NCBI GenBank assembly: GCA_964247055.1
Contig: OZ176050.1
Coordinates: 3,038,001-3,102,000, forward strand
Source: Paragordius varius
Taxonomy: Eukaryota; Nematomorpha
DNA: 64,000 bases
Direction: 5' to 3'
The notes under the pieces were generated by a model. The model was not told the origin of the DNA, made no database searches, and saw only the letters and a list, made by a program, of their open reading frames with translations. Positions 48,761 to 61,403 of the stretch are shown piece after piece; the stretch's first letter is position 1, and each line of letters opens with the position of its first letter. Position numbers and translations under genes: made by a program.

Positions 48761-51700
48761 ATGATTTTCGTATAATACTCTTTATATTTAATTATATATA
48801 GAGTACTGGAACGATTTCTCAAACAGCAAATTTTAATCCCAAAAAAGATTCCGATAGCCTTCACAAAGCTTTAGCTGGATTTGGTTTAACATTTTTAACA
48901 TTATAATGAAATTTTAAATTGAATTTAAGTGTTCATGAATTCTATAAAGGTCTTTATCTAGGTTAGTATGGTTTTGTAAATTCAGAACACTAGGTCGTTC
49001 TTCATTTGTCGTAATAGCCAAATCCACACATGTTTTATAATAAAAAATTAGCTAATCAAAAACGCTAAAATAATTTATTTATGTAATTTTTTTACTATTT
49101 TAGGCACTAATGATCGTGCATTGATCGATGTAATTGCCCGCCGCACTAATGCCGAACGTCAACAAATTGCGACTTTATATCAACAAAGTTATAACAGGGT
49201 AAAGCTCAATATTTTTTACTTATAACATTAAAATAACAAGGAAAATTAAAATTTTTAACAGCTGTTTTAGTAGATTCTTGAAAGTTTTAATTATATAATA
49301 AAATATCTGCTGTAAATTAATTTTTGCAAAGAATGATAGGGAAACAGTCTTTAAAATTTTAATGTATATATGCCAAACTTTTAGATTTGTTTTCAGTGTG
49401 ATTTTTTAAAAAATTTAGGCTTATATATTAATTAAAGGTACCCATTTTGGTGTTAATTATTCCAAGTTTTTACATGTACGTTGTAATCATAAATACATAG
49501 GATTTAAAAAAACATATTGCCTCAGACACAAGCGGTGATTACGGAGATTTGATGAATGGTTTGATGGAATATGCCCCAGTATATGATGCAAAACTCATAA
49601 AAAAGGCTATTGAAGTATAAAATTTAAAATAAGATTATGTTAATAATTATAAAATTTATATTATATTTTTATAGAAAAGTAGAATTTTTATAATGCTTTT
49701 AGATTTATAGAGCTTGGAATTTTATAAGTAATTGAATTAAGCTTATTATAATCCCATTCAAAAAAAATTGCGAATTAGCGCACAATAGAGTAAATTTATT
49801 TTTTTGGCTGATATTGAATCTAATTACATTGTTAATATATGCAGTATTAAGATTTGATTGGAGAACCATTTAAATTTAATATGTTGTGCTTTAACGTTGA
49901 AATTTTTTAGATTTGAATACTAACAGTTGAAATTTAAAATAAGAGTGTGAACAAAAACTATATTGTTTTAGTAATATTTATTTCTTAGAATCACTATTAG
50001 GTTTAAAACACCAATATATTTTGTGTTTGCAGGGTTTAGGAACAAACTTCGATTTGCTCATTGAGGTTCTTTTAACTAGAAGTCCTGTCCAAATACAATA
50101 TATTGGCAAAGCTTATGAAGAAGGTATTTAACTAATATCATATAAGGTGGAGTGTAAAATTTTGTGGTTTATTTCATAGATTATTGAAGTTTTAGTTTTT
50201 AAATAGGTGGCAACAGGAAATTAAAATCTGAGAATAAACGCCATATAAAATATGATTTAAACGAAAATGTACCAAACATCTGATTATCAGTATTTTATCT
50301 ATATTTTTATTAGAGACCCATATTTTATATTTTAATATTTTCAAACATAAAATGTTGAAATATGAATTTAGCTCTAATTATAACAAAATTAAATTATCAT
50401 ATAATATGTTATCGCCCTAAAGTAATGAATTTATATAATCCAATAAATGTAGCTTAAATTTAGAAATTTGTTAGAGTTTTTTGTAGCTATATACTTGAAC
50501 TTGGCATAATGAAAATTGTAAATATTGGTTAACGAGTTAAAGCCCTGTTAGGGATTATCTCTGAATTTTTTAGTATATTTTATTGCTGTCAAATTTGGTT
50601 AATATTAAAAGATTGACAAGGTGTGTTTTTTCAATTTTGTGCTGCGAACAAGACGCAATTAACACTTGACAACACATTCATTTCAGTCATTCGATTCAAA
50701 TTGCGGTAGTTGGATATCCCAGGCCTGTTTAAAATTAAAAAATATGGAAAGAATTGAAACCATGGAAAAAATTTGCACTGATATAACATTAATAAACCGA
50801 AATATATAAAAAAGTTTATTCAAAAAACTTGACATTTCTTATTTTATGGTAAAACCTCAAGTTAAAAATTTAGTCAATATGGCATGTGTGCCTTATCTAA
50901 ATTAATTATATTACAAATTAAACTACTTTTTCTGGTTATATTAATGTTAGATGTGATTTAAATAAAAAATTAGCTTCAATTTTAGCTTTTTTAGCTTTAA
51001 TATTAAATAGCACGATATTTTACAAAAATGTTGTAAAATAAAAATTGCGTCGTTGTAGTTTGATATGGAACTTTTTCAAAACTAAATTTTATTAAGATAT
51101 TTCGGATTATTTATATAATTTTTATTGGGATAGAAGCATAAATTTTAATTGCCGCCGTTTCTCTCAGTAGTTTTTAAAAAATATAAACTTAAATATAGTC
51201 TGGGGTTTTTAGATACTCCAATTTGAATCGAAGTGAACTAATATTTTAACCAAAGCTTTTAAATTATCACGTCTAATTTCGGTAACACCCCAAAAAATCA
51301 TTTTTCAGAAAATTCTAAAAATATTTTAGAGCTATTTTATGTTGATTTTGATTTTCGAATTGATGAATTTTCAGCACTTTCAGCCTCTAAAAATTTATAG
51401 CCTTTATAGGGGCTTGGAGCCGAAATTACGTAATATGAGAGGCCGTTTGCGAATATTCATAATCAATAAGTCTTTATGTTTATCTTAAAAGTTTATCTTT
51501 TAAAAGTTAAATATGCTCGAAATTTTACACGCTAAAGGACAGATAATATCAAACTATGTAAAAGTAAAATTGTAATTTTAATTATATAATTTAGATACAT
51601 GCCAAACTTTATTAATCAGTGTCCACAAAAAATAATTTGTTCCCATAAATAGTTTTTGTAGAAATATATTAAATCATGGATTGGTATTGTTGTTTTCAAA

Positions 51701-54700
51701 ACGTTGTTTTACAAATTCACAAAGGCTTACCTAGATTTTCTATCGTAACTTACTACCCTAATTTATGGTTTAATTTAGCATATGTAAAAGCCTTTTCCAT
51801 TATGATACAATTTTTATAATAGGTAGGGTGACCAGACGTCCGGCAGGACGACCCCGCTGTTTCACACTTTGTCCCGCGTCCCGCTACGTTTTTGAAATTT
51901 CCCGCTCACGATTATTTAAAAAAATTTTTTTAATACATTTTAAATTTTTTATAAAATTTTTTTTTATCCGTTTAAATTTTTTATCATTATGTATAAATCT
52001 ATATCAATTTTAAATTAAAACTTTTTATTTTATAATTAAAAATATTTATTTTTTTCAAACTTATATCAAATGATTATACACTTTGTTACTGTCAACATTA
52101 TCAAAAAGACAAATTAATACCACAAATCGGTAGCTTATACGTTTACTCCAGAAAATTAAGTCCATATAATATTTTTTATACTAATATTGATTTAAGAATA
52201 TGAGTACAAAAAGAGGTTGTAAATTCAACGATGAATTAATGAAAGAATTTCCTTTTATTAAAAAAACGAAGAATGAATCATCTGTTAAATGTCTTATATG
52301 CGAGGGGGAATTCACCCTAGCACTGACGGCAAGCATGATATTACAAAGCATATGGAAACAGAGAAACATATTAAATGTTTAGATATGGGGGCATTATCTT
52401 ACAAAATGAGCGATTTTTTTCGAAAAACCGCTTTTGGAGAGGAAGAAAAGAATTTGGCACTAGCCGAAGGCGTTTTATCTTTTCACGCCGTTAATCACAA
52501 TCATGCCTTTAGATCTATGGATTTTACCCACAGATTATTCGTATCTTATTCAATAAAAAATTTACATGTGCCCGTACAAAGGCTGAAGCTATTGTATGCA
52601 ATGTCCTTTCGCCGCATGCATTTTCAAATACAAAAAGATTTGCTGAAAATTAATTTCATAATGCCATACTCTAATGCATCAAATCACAAGGAAACAAAAT
52701 TATTTCCACTTAGATAAGATACATTGATCCAGAAACCGGAGTAAAAATAATTTTTAGATTTTATTTCTCCACCCGGTGAAAATTCCGACATAATTTTTAC
52801 TTCGATAAATATTCTAGGAAAAAATAATTTAAAAGACAAAATCATCGCATATTGCGCTGACAACACCAATACGAACTTCGATGGAAAAGCAAGGAGGGGA
52901 GGAAAAAATATTTATCATAAATTAGCAGATAATCTTCAAAACATTATTGGCGTTGGGTGTGCAGCGCATATAATACACAACGCTATTCAAAATGTAGTTG
53001 TTAAAATATATTCCTATTTTTATGTATACACGGTACGCGTTGAAACGCTTAAGGAATTCTGTGAAAATGCAGAAGTTCAATATCAAAAAGGGCCTGAATA
53101 TTGTAAAACTCGTTGGTTAGCTCTTGCCAGCTAACGAAAGAATTTTAAAAATGTATGATCCTTAAAAATCCTATTTTTTATCATAGGACAAATGTCCTAC
53201 AACTTTGGAAAAGTTTTTTGAAGTGATTCTTTAAAAATATGGTTAGAGTTCCTACCTAATCAAGCTTCTCTCTTTCAAAATGTTATTAAATTGATAGAAG
53301 GTAAAATTTCGGCAATCGAAGTATCCATTGAAGTTAGTAACCTAAAATTCCAATGCCAAGAAAGGTTAGAAAATAATTTTATACCATTAACTATCCGCAA
53401 TATTATATATAATTTAGAAAAACAAGGATTAATAAATCGCCAAGATATCCTGTACCATATAAAAATGTTTTATACAAACTGTAAACATTATTTGGAACAC
53501 TGGCCGACGCAATTCAATTAAATTGATTTCATTGGATAACATTGTAACCAGAATTTAATTGGTGCGATGTTCAAAAATCATTTGATTACATCTGCATCTC
53601 CCAAAAAGTAATCTTTCAAAAAATGATCTTTTTTCTGAAGTATCATTAGTTAAAAAATATATTAATAATGAAAAACTTAAATTATGGACAACAGAAAAAA
53701 ATACAGTAGAAAAGAAATGGTTAGAAATATTTCATTATTTTTAAACAAACTATATTCCATACAATAATATTTAAAACTGTGGATTTCGCACTATGTTTAT
53801 CTGGAACCAACGCTGTTACTGAGCGCGTAATCAAGTCTGGAAATCGGAAAAATCAAATTTAAATGTTGAAACTTTAAAGGTCATTCTAATCTATCAAATC
53901 TTCCTTGTAGACTTCTACAATATTTTTAAAAATGATGACAATCTACTAAAACGCATTCACTCAAATAAAAAATATATTAAAGAATAAAATATTTTCTTAA
54001 ATTTATAATGTATTTGTGTTAAAAATAAATAATTATTAAAATAAATATTTTGGATAAAAATTTTTGGTTGTACCCGCCCTCGTCCCCCCTCCCCTTTCTC
54101 AGATTTGTCCCGGTTTTTCCTTCATAAAATCTGGTCACCCTAATAATAGGTCCATTTTTAAGACATTCTATTTTTATCATGGGCATTGAATTCACTATTT
54201 TATCAAATTTCTTTTTTTAATATATATTTTAGTAACTCGCCGCAAACTAGTAAATGATATCAAAGGAGACGTTAACAGGGATGTCGAAAAATTGTTAGTG
54301 TTGATAGCTGATGGGAAACGTGACACAAGTAATACGGTCGATGAGGCCTTAGCTGAAAAAGATGCCAAAGTAATTTGCACCTAATCGTTAAAATTAGCGT
54401 AAATTTGATTGTTTAGAGTGTTTTTATCCCATTTGTAAAAAGACTAAAAAATGTGCCATTACGAGTTTTTCGGTAAAAATATACAAATCAATATTTAGAT
54501 GCTTTTGGAATAATAAATAAGCATGGTGCAAACACAAAATTAATTTTTAATATGTATACCTCAGAGCCTATATGATGCTGGTAAAAATCGTATTGGAACC
54601 GTTAATGAAGTATTTGTCACGATTTTCGCGACACGCAATTTCAATCAATTGCGAAGAACGTTTGAAATTTATCAAACAAGGTATAAGAAGAGCATACGAC

Positions 54701-55682
54701 AAGCCCTAGCTAATGAAATGTCGGGAAAACTTCAACAAGCTTTATTGTTAATTGGTGGGTATCATATATTTTTAACGGCATACTCACCATCCTAAGGATT
54801 TTAATTTTAAATTTTTTGGGGTTGAAAAGTAGCATAGAGTTTACCTTTATACAGATTGGGATGCGTTAAAAAAATTTATTTATATATTAGTTGATACCGT
54901 TTCGTCACCTGGCGTATACTATGCCCATTTATTGCACAAAGCTTTAAAAGTAAGTTTGAATTCCTGTTGTATTTTCTTTGTTTAAAGTAATACTTATTTA
55001 CCTTAACCTTTACAGAAAGGATTAATGGGGGGCACGGATGAAAAAGCCTTAAACCGCGTTTTCATTACAAGGTCCGAAGTTGATATGGTCGAAATTAAAA
55101 ACGCTTATCAGGATATTTACAAAACACCGTTGGAAAAACATATAAGAGTATGAAATTTTTTTAGATATAATATGCTAGTATTAAAAATATAACCGTTTAT
55201 GATATCAACGGCCGATATGTTATAGTAAAACTAAATTTTTTATGAGCTTTTAATATATGCTTTAATTTAAAATTAATGTATAGTTTATGTTTTTCAAAAC
55301 GAACAAGCTTTGATATAAAATAAAGCCTTAATGGCCCATAATTTATAATATAGCTAAATATAAAATGATAATAAAAAATTTATAGTCCAAGGTAAAATTA
55401 TGAAACATTTTAAAAATATTTATGAAATTTTAAATTATATTACTAATCGCGATAATTTTTGAGTTTGATATCAATTCATATCCTTTTTAACATTATACTG
55501 ATTTATTTTCCAATAAAAAATAATGATAAGCCAGTTTCGCGAAAAATAATGTATTAAATATGGTAATGAAAGTTGCATAAATACATTTATGATATTTTTA
55601 CTTATTTTCATAGAGAGATGTATCTGGCCATTATCAGGATGCCTTGATAGCCATATTGTATGGTAACGGAATTCGTACCTAA
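48761..55682 (+). CDS. Annexin (gene 1)
   Basis: Ca2+-dependent phospholipid-binding protein of the cytoplasm and membrane face. Exons 48802-48883, 49104-49198, 49501-49614, 50033-50123, 54233-54369, 54565-54754, 54855-54949, 55016-55147 and 55614-55682 join in frame to 334 residues ending NGIRT. All four annexin repeats are present: KALAGFGTND, KKAIEGLGTNF, SLYDAGKNRIGTVNE and KGLMGGTDEKAL, each followed by the usual DTSGDY/DIKGDV/EMSGKL/DVSGHY endings. GxGT-type Ca2+ loops are intact in repeats 1, 2 and 4 and altered in repeat 3 (KNRIGT). The start is not certain: ATG at 48761 with a 32-nt intron (48770-48801) is a phase-compatible possibility and sets the listed start. The 4.1-kb fourth intron contains an R1 copy and a hAT transposon. 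It is a close paralogue of the annexin at 61.4-63.8 kb. Confidence 0.93.
50520..51480 (-). repeat. Interspersed repeat R1, copy 2, inverted
   Basis: It matches 1140-1990 in reverse orientation, including the CCCAGGCCTG block near 50719. It lies inside the large intron of annexin 1. It is non-coding, and boundaries are approximate. Confidence 0.6.
51824..54142 (+). mobile_element. hAT transposon with intact ends, decayed transposase
   Basis: The terminal inverted repeats are TAGGGTGACCAGA and TCTGGTCACCCTA. Both sides carry the identical 8-bp target duplication ATAATAGG (51816-51823 and 54143-54150). The interior encodes a plus-strand transposase in pieces: a BED-type finger starts with VKCLICEGEF and continues one frame over as HMETEKHIKCLD, then EGVLSFHAVNHNHAFRSMDF, and near 53790 the C-terminal dimerisation motif FALCLSGTNAVTERV. 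Frameshifts and stops make it non-functional. Insertion is in the fourth intron of annexin 1, in the same orientation. The perfect target duplication suggests a fairly recent arrival. Confidence 0.9.
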
Positions 55683-55826
55683 TCATTCAAAAAACTAAAA
55701 TTAAACATTTGATATCTCTATTACCATTTTTGCAATATTAAAAGATTCAAAATGTTATTTATCATTCATTTATTTCACCAAAACATGTATTCATTCACAG
55801 AATCAAACCATGACAATAATAAAAAT

Positions 55827-57986
55827 TTATTGGGTATGAATATTGCTGCTACTTAAATAATGTAAAATGAGATTATTTTTATTGCTTTTGTTGGCGCTTG
55901 GTGATTTAGCGTTAATTAATTTTCGTTTAGACGAAGGCATATTCGTTTTTATCTTTGGAGTTGATGGGGAGGACTTTGTTTTTTGATAGTAATTGCTTAC
56001 ATCATTTAATGGAAAATTTTTACCATACTTGGGAGTTTTATCATTTTCATTGGTCATAGAAGATATAGGAATAATGGAGTTTTTAAGTTTAACTTTAACC
56101 GTATTTGTTTCCGTGTGTTTTGATGCATCTTTGCTTAGCGCTGAAAAGTAAGATGGTATTGCTGACAATTTTGGTTGTTTAGTGAGTCGTTTATCATTGG
56201 GGGCATATAGTAGGGTTTTGGACATTAGTATATCCCTGTATAAAGGTAAATTACACGTTGGAGTGTTTAAATTTTGACTCTTTTGAGTAATGCTAATATG
56301 AGGGGATTGAGAATCGAACTCTATTATGGACTGGGTTATCATAAATTCTTTGTTTTGGTTCAAAGATTTTCTTTCATACCGCTTGTAAAAATCTGAATTG
56401 TTGGTCGCATTTGAATCATTGGCTTATAAATAAATATTATTAATATAATTTTCCTTATTTGTATTGGTTAACATTTTTCATTGGTATTATAAAATAAGTT
56501 TTAATGACAGTTATGACAAATAGTAATTGATACCATATAACCGATTATTAACTGTGCTACGAATCATTTTAATAAAATATATATTGAAATGAAAAAATAC
56601 ATAGTTTAGATGGGATAGATAAATGGAGCTTAAAACGTTGATTTTGATTGATAAATCATCATTTTATTTGTTATTAAAAGATATTCCAAAAAATAAATTA
56701 CAAATAAATATACGCTTAGTGAGATTTTGAGGTTTATTTGGGCTAATGGTTGACAATATATTCTCATTAGCAAATTTAATGTCCCATATTTCTATCCCCT
56801 TCGCATCACTTGTAGCGAACTGTGATTAATTATAATTTAATCAAATAAAAATGAAACTTGAGTTAAATCTTTCCATGCTACGCAAGATATTTCTGTTTCG
56901 TGATTCTCTACAATTTGCCTTGATAAATTGTTTGGTTTTTGTGTCTAAATAAATTTATATAATGATTGTTAATTTTTATAATTATTTTTTCAAGAAAGAA
57001 GTTTAAAAGGACCTATATATATATTTTGCGAAACAAGATATGCTCCTTAAATATAATATTATAGTCTGTAAATGTTCAATTTAATAAATATTGATAAATA
57101 TTAGTATGTTACATTCCACAAAAAACAGTTTCCGGTGGCAGATCCTGATAATAAGAATAGATTACATGGGGACAAATCTATACGATCATAATAAACGGAG
57201 CAATGTTTATTGGGTTGATTGGGTGTTTGTGGTTTACAATTTGTGGATCTATATATAACATTTAGCAAAAAATAGAAATGCTTTTTATTCAACACAAATT
57301 TTAGCGTTGTCTCTATACATACTATATTGATGAGAAATCATATCAAAAATTATATTAATTAAATATTTGGCTAAACCTTAGTGTTGGAAACATGGGTAAA
57401 AAAATAAGAACAAATAATTAAAAATCTCTAAAGTATACTTCATTTAATTTATATTATCAAACTAATTACTCATGGACATTTTTGTAAAAGGAATGTGTAT
57501 GTCTTTTTTCAACCGGTGAAACGGTCATATCAAAGCATAAAATGTTTCCATAAGCCGCATTGGCATATAATAAAGTTTTGGCGGAATTCAATTGAATTTG
57601 GGTATAACCATATTTGGCTTCGGCTAAAATATTGTAGATTAGCTTAGCTATTTAATTAGATTTCAAAAAATATAAATTAAACCATAAAAATAAGAGGAAG
57701 TATGATCTACAGTGATAGAAAAATGGGTTGAATTAACATATCACATTGAACATAATTACTCAATCCACCCTCCCTAAGATTTTTCAAACACACATTGGCC
57801 AAATAAAGCCTAGAGCAGAGTAACCCAACTTTATGCGTGGTCCGCGAAAAATTTGGAAATCCAATTTGCAAAAATATGATCACAACATTTTTGAAAAATT
57901 GATATTTTTTGAACATTCTTTCCAAAAAAGTTCATCTAATTGATAAGACCTAGAAAATATTGTTGTTAGTATTGGCTTTGCATTTT

Positions 57987-58031
<45 letters not shown>

Positions 58032-59654
58032 ATAAATAATTATATGAATTTGCTGCCTGTCGGTTTTTTGAGCCAAAAATACGGCTCGCGAAGTGATTTG
58101 TGTTGGACACGCCTAGTCAAGAGTCACTAATAGCTATTTATTGGAAAATGAGCTACATCATGCAAATCAAATTTTAATACATAGTATTGACAAATATTAG
58201 AAAAACAGCAAAAGTTAACCTTTAATTGTTGGACTTAATCTGTCTGGCTAAAATTAACCGGTTTTATTATAAAAACTAATAATCATATATATATTTGAAA
58301 TTTTAAAAATCATTATTATACCGTAATTCAAATCGAAAATATTTAAATAGTAAAATTTTTGTTATTTTATAATATTCTTACTAGAAGTATTTGGAGTCAT
58401 TATTGCAATGGGTAATGCGCCATGGGTGTGGGCATGATGTGTTTTTCGTAAATCCCAAATTTTAATTTGGCTAAAATAGAAAATAAAATTATAAATACAG
58501 AAAAAACGCTAAACCTAAAAAATAATATTTTTTCTGAATCATCCTTGATTCATTCTTTAAATTACTCAAACGATGCCATAAATAAAAATGTTCAAATCTA
58601 TATTTTTTGGTGCAAACCAAAGGGCTAGGTAACATTTTAAAAAATAAGGGTTAGAAATATAGGATCTTTATAATATATTAATATTTTATTTTAATACAAA
58701 ATATAATATTAAATTGGGGATTAAACTTGTTTGATGCACCGCAGGATATAAGTTGAATCTCTGATTGATAAGATATTCCCGTGACAGAATAATTTTTCTA
58801 TTTTTTTTATAAATATTGATTTAAATATTTTTAGGTTAAAAGATATGATATGGAACAAAAATGTTATGAAAGTAAAATTATTTGAAAATTACTATGTTTT
58901 AAACATTTTTACATTAATTTTAATTAGTAGTGATAATAGCTTACATATAAATTTAAATCTACAGTTTCAGTATAAGAAGAGTATCTAAATTTTTGCACAA
59001 TGACGTTCGTCTTATCCCGGGGAGATTTGATATTTTTTACGATCATTTTCTTTACTTTGGATGCGGGTGAATTAACACCGCATGTGTCAGGAATATGTGC
59101 ATTATATATTTGATCTGTACCTTAAATTCTAAAAAAAATAAACTTTTGAAACATCGATCATCCCAGAATTTTATACTACCATCCCGTGATGCGGATGCAA
59201 AATAATCTTAAAATTAATTACGAATATGAACTTTTGTCGGTTGGACATATATCAATACATTTCACGCTACAGTAATGTCCTTCATAAGCCGAAAATGCAT
59301 CTTTTTCAAGTTTATGGAAGTCCCACTTTTTGATACATTTGTCACCACTTGCTGTTAAAAAGTTAGCGCCATTTAATTTTATATCGAATATAGAGTTATC
59401 ATGACATTTTAATCCTAAAATAAGATCAAAAATAACTTTTAGTTATAGAATTATCCATAACATTATAAAAATGTAGGAAACCATCTTCGTCACCAATTAT
59501 TAAAAACTTTGTGTTTGGAATAAACTTTATTGCGATTGGAGAAGCAAACGACTAAATTTGAAATATTTATAACTTCAATTTCCCCGTGAATTAGTATATT
59601 TATGTTCCTTTTTTCGTAATTAAAACTTATATTGTTTTTGGTGGGAATCAGCAT
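55827..59654 (-). CDS. DTL: Cdt2/denticleless WD40 protein, substrate receptor of CRL4
   Basis: It recruits PCNA-bound substrates (Cdt1, Set8, p21-type) to the CUL4-DDB1 ubiquitin ligase in the nucleus. Twelve exons in phase: 59574-59654, 59437-59551, 59232-59414, 59144-59206, 58945-59120, 58727-58797, 58382-58470, 57470-57623, 57113-57248, 56858-56944, 56714-56819, 55827-56422; 618 residues (human 730). Blades follow human DTL: GDEDGFLHFYN, GHYCSVKCID, ASRDGSIKFWDDRC, GASNNQIKIWDLRK, SGSATGNCFLWN, FATSDAKGIEIWD. Both DDB1-docking WDxR motifs are kept (WDDR near 141, WDLR near 235). The tail is polar and ends with NNLILHYL (603-610), matching the degenerate C-terminal PIP box of human DTL. 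The N-terminus is shorter than in human. Introns 1-4 are 22, 22, 25 and 23 nt. An AATAAA overlaps the stop codon. Convergent with annexin 1, 144 bp apart. Confidence 0.95.
57816..58115. mobile_element. hAT-type MITE in a DTL intron
   Basis: It begins CAGAGTAACCCAAC then GTGGTCCGCG, and ends CGGCTCGCGAAGTG then TTGTGTTGGACACGCCTA. The interior matches the copy at 25924 (AAATTTGGAAATCCA, GGCTTTGCATTTTAC). It contains a (TA)n tract at about 57991-58023. Confidence 0.65.
59121..59143 (-). other. 23-nt spliceosomal intron (DTL intron 4)
   Basis: On the minus strand it starts GTTTATTTT and ends TTTAAG. Removing it keeps WDDRCFKS in frame with TDQIYNAH. Confidence 0.85.
59207..59231 (-). other. 25-nt spliceosomal intron (DTL intron 3)
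   Basis: It starts GTTCATATT and ends TTTTAAG. Removal joins ICPTDK to NYFASASRDG, restoring a WD40 blade. Confidence 0.88.
59415..59436 (-). other. 22-nt spliceosomal intron (DTL intron 2)
   Basis: It starts GTTATTTTT and ends ATTTTAG. Removal joins FYNVMDNSITK to RLKCHDNSIFD, colinear with human DTL. Confidence 0.87.
59552..59573 (-). other. 22-nt spliceosomal intron (DTL intron 1)
   Basis: It starts GTTATAAAT and ends AAATTTAG. Removal joins HGEIE to SFASPIAIKF, the first blade. Confidence 0.82.
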
Positions 59655-61403
59655 TTAAATTTCCCGCAACATGTGTTTATGTGTTTTATTGTAAAAACAA
59701 ATGGGCAAAGATATTATTTTTTTACTAACTGCTTTATCGTAACATTATCCAAACGTTAATTAGCACTTAATACGAAATAAACTGACAAAATGAACAAAAA
59801 TATTAATTTAGTTTTAATCTATTTTATAAAAATAAAATTTAAAACGATTCTTATGTCATCATAAATTGTTCATTTAAAAACTCTTATTAAGTTATTCAAC
59901 TATTATTAATTTGGTGTTATTTTGAAAAATTGGTCAAAAAAATATTATGTTACACATAAATTATTCTTAAAGATATTGATGTATTTATAAGGAAATCTAT
60001 AAAATTTAGGCAATAAGAATTCTAATTGTGCTTTAAATATTTTTATAGTTTATTATAAAAAGACTTATGCAAGCTAAATGGTAAAGACATCAACATAAAC
60101 TATTGATACATACTAATAACGACACTTTTGCCTCTATAAGTTTGCCGTTCCTAAAACATTTATGAGGCGTTGTTTACTTAGAAACGTGATTTTTGGTGCG
60201 GCAAAACAAAGTCAAAAAATGGCTCGGTCCTCTTCGACAGAACTATATACAAAAGAAATCTTTTTATATATTCAAGGGCCTTAAATTTTTTCAAAAAATC
60301 GATTTAAATCCAATAATTTTTTAAATAGACGGGCGGTTTAACCGATGGATCGATAAAAAATAGCGCCACAGCCTCCATCTATATAAAATTATGTTTTGAA
60401 TTTGGATGTATCCACTGTTTTCCGAAATATAGATTAATCAATACATGTTTAAAAACTCTATTTTAGATTATGACTAAACTGTTCATTTATAAAATGGATA
60501 TTTCATTGTTAATCAAAAGACCTACATGTTTTCCGGAAAATTACAATCCTTTCCGTTTTCTTATATATCTGGGGCTATTAAAAAATGCATTGAAAAATTC
60601 AATATTGAAAATGAAATTTACATTTTTGGCAAACGTTCTAATTTAAAAATTTTTGGACATTCTCTTTAAATCCATTGTTATCACAGGACTAAAATGTACG
60701 GCTACAAAAAAGCTAAGTCACTCTCTGCTTTATAACGAACATTGTCGCAATACAATTCAATTTAATAAATACCCAGTTATACCCTCTGTTTGAGATGCGT
60801 CGCTGAGTAATCGACATTATCAATGGTAAATTGAAAATATATGTCATATGCAATTGATTAATAATGGTAGTCTATAGATATGATATTTTGGTTTGAATAT
60901 GTATTTTACATAGTGTGCTCTACCTAATATGTTTTAAAGCCGACTTGACTTGTTTCAGATAAGTTGTTTTAAAAACATGTTATTTTTTATGGTGGTGCCT
61001 ATTGGGTTCGAGCTCCTCAGTGGTTAATTTATACGGAAAATACGTACAAACATTACATTGGGACAAAAATTATAGATAAAATTTAAAGGCATTTTTTTAT
61101 GTTTATTAAACGAGGAGGATTTTTATCTAGGGGTTATCAAGTTATAAATATATTGACATAATACAATAGACAGAAAATATTCTGGTCTGATATATTTAAG
61201 TATCTGAAACTTTAAGCTTTCTATGTTTTTCGATTGTCCAATCGAATAAGAGAATTATACCTTTTTGGTAATTGCTTGATATCAAAAATGAAATTCGGGC
61301 ACATTATATCAGATTAATACACGTTAAGATAATTTATATGAACTCATACATTTTGGATAAATTGGAAATATAAATAAAAAAACGTAATATTATTTCTGTT
61401 TAT
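59655..61403. other. Intergenic between DTL and annexin 2
   Basis: It is the 5' flank of DTL and 3' flank of annexin 2. No exon, RNA gene or mobile-element end is recognised. Confidence 0.45.
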
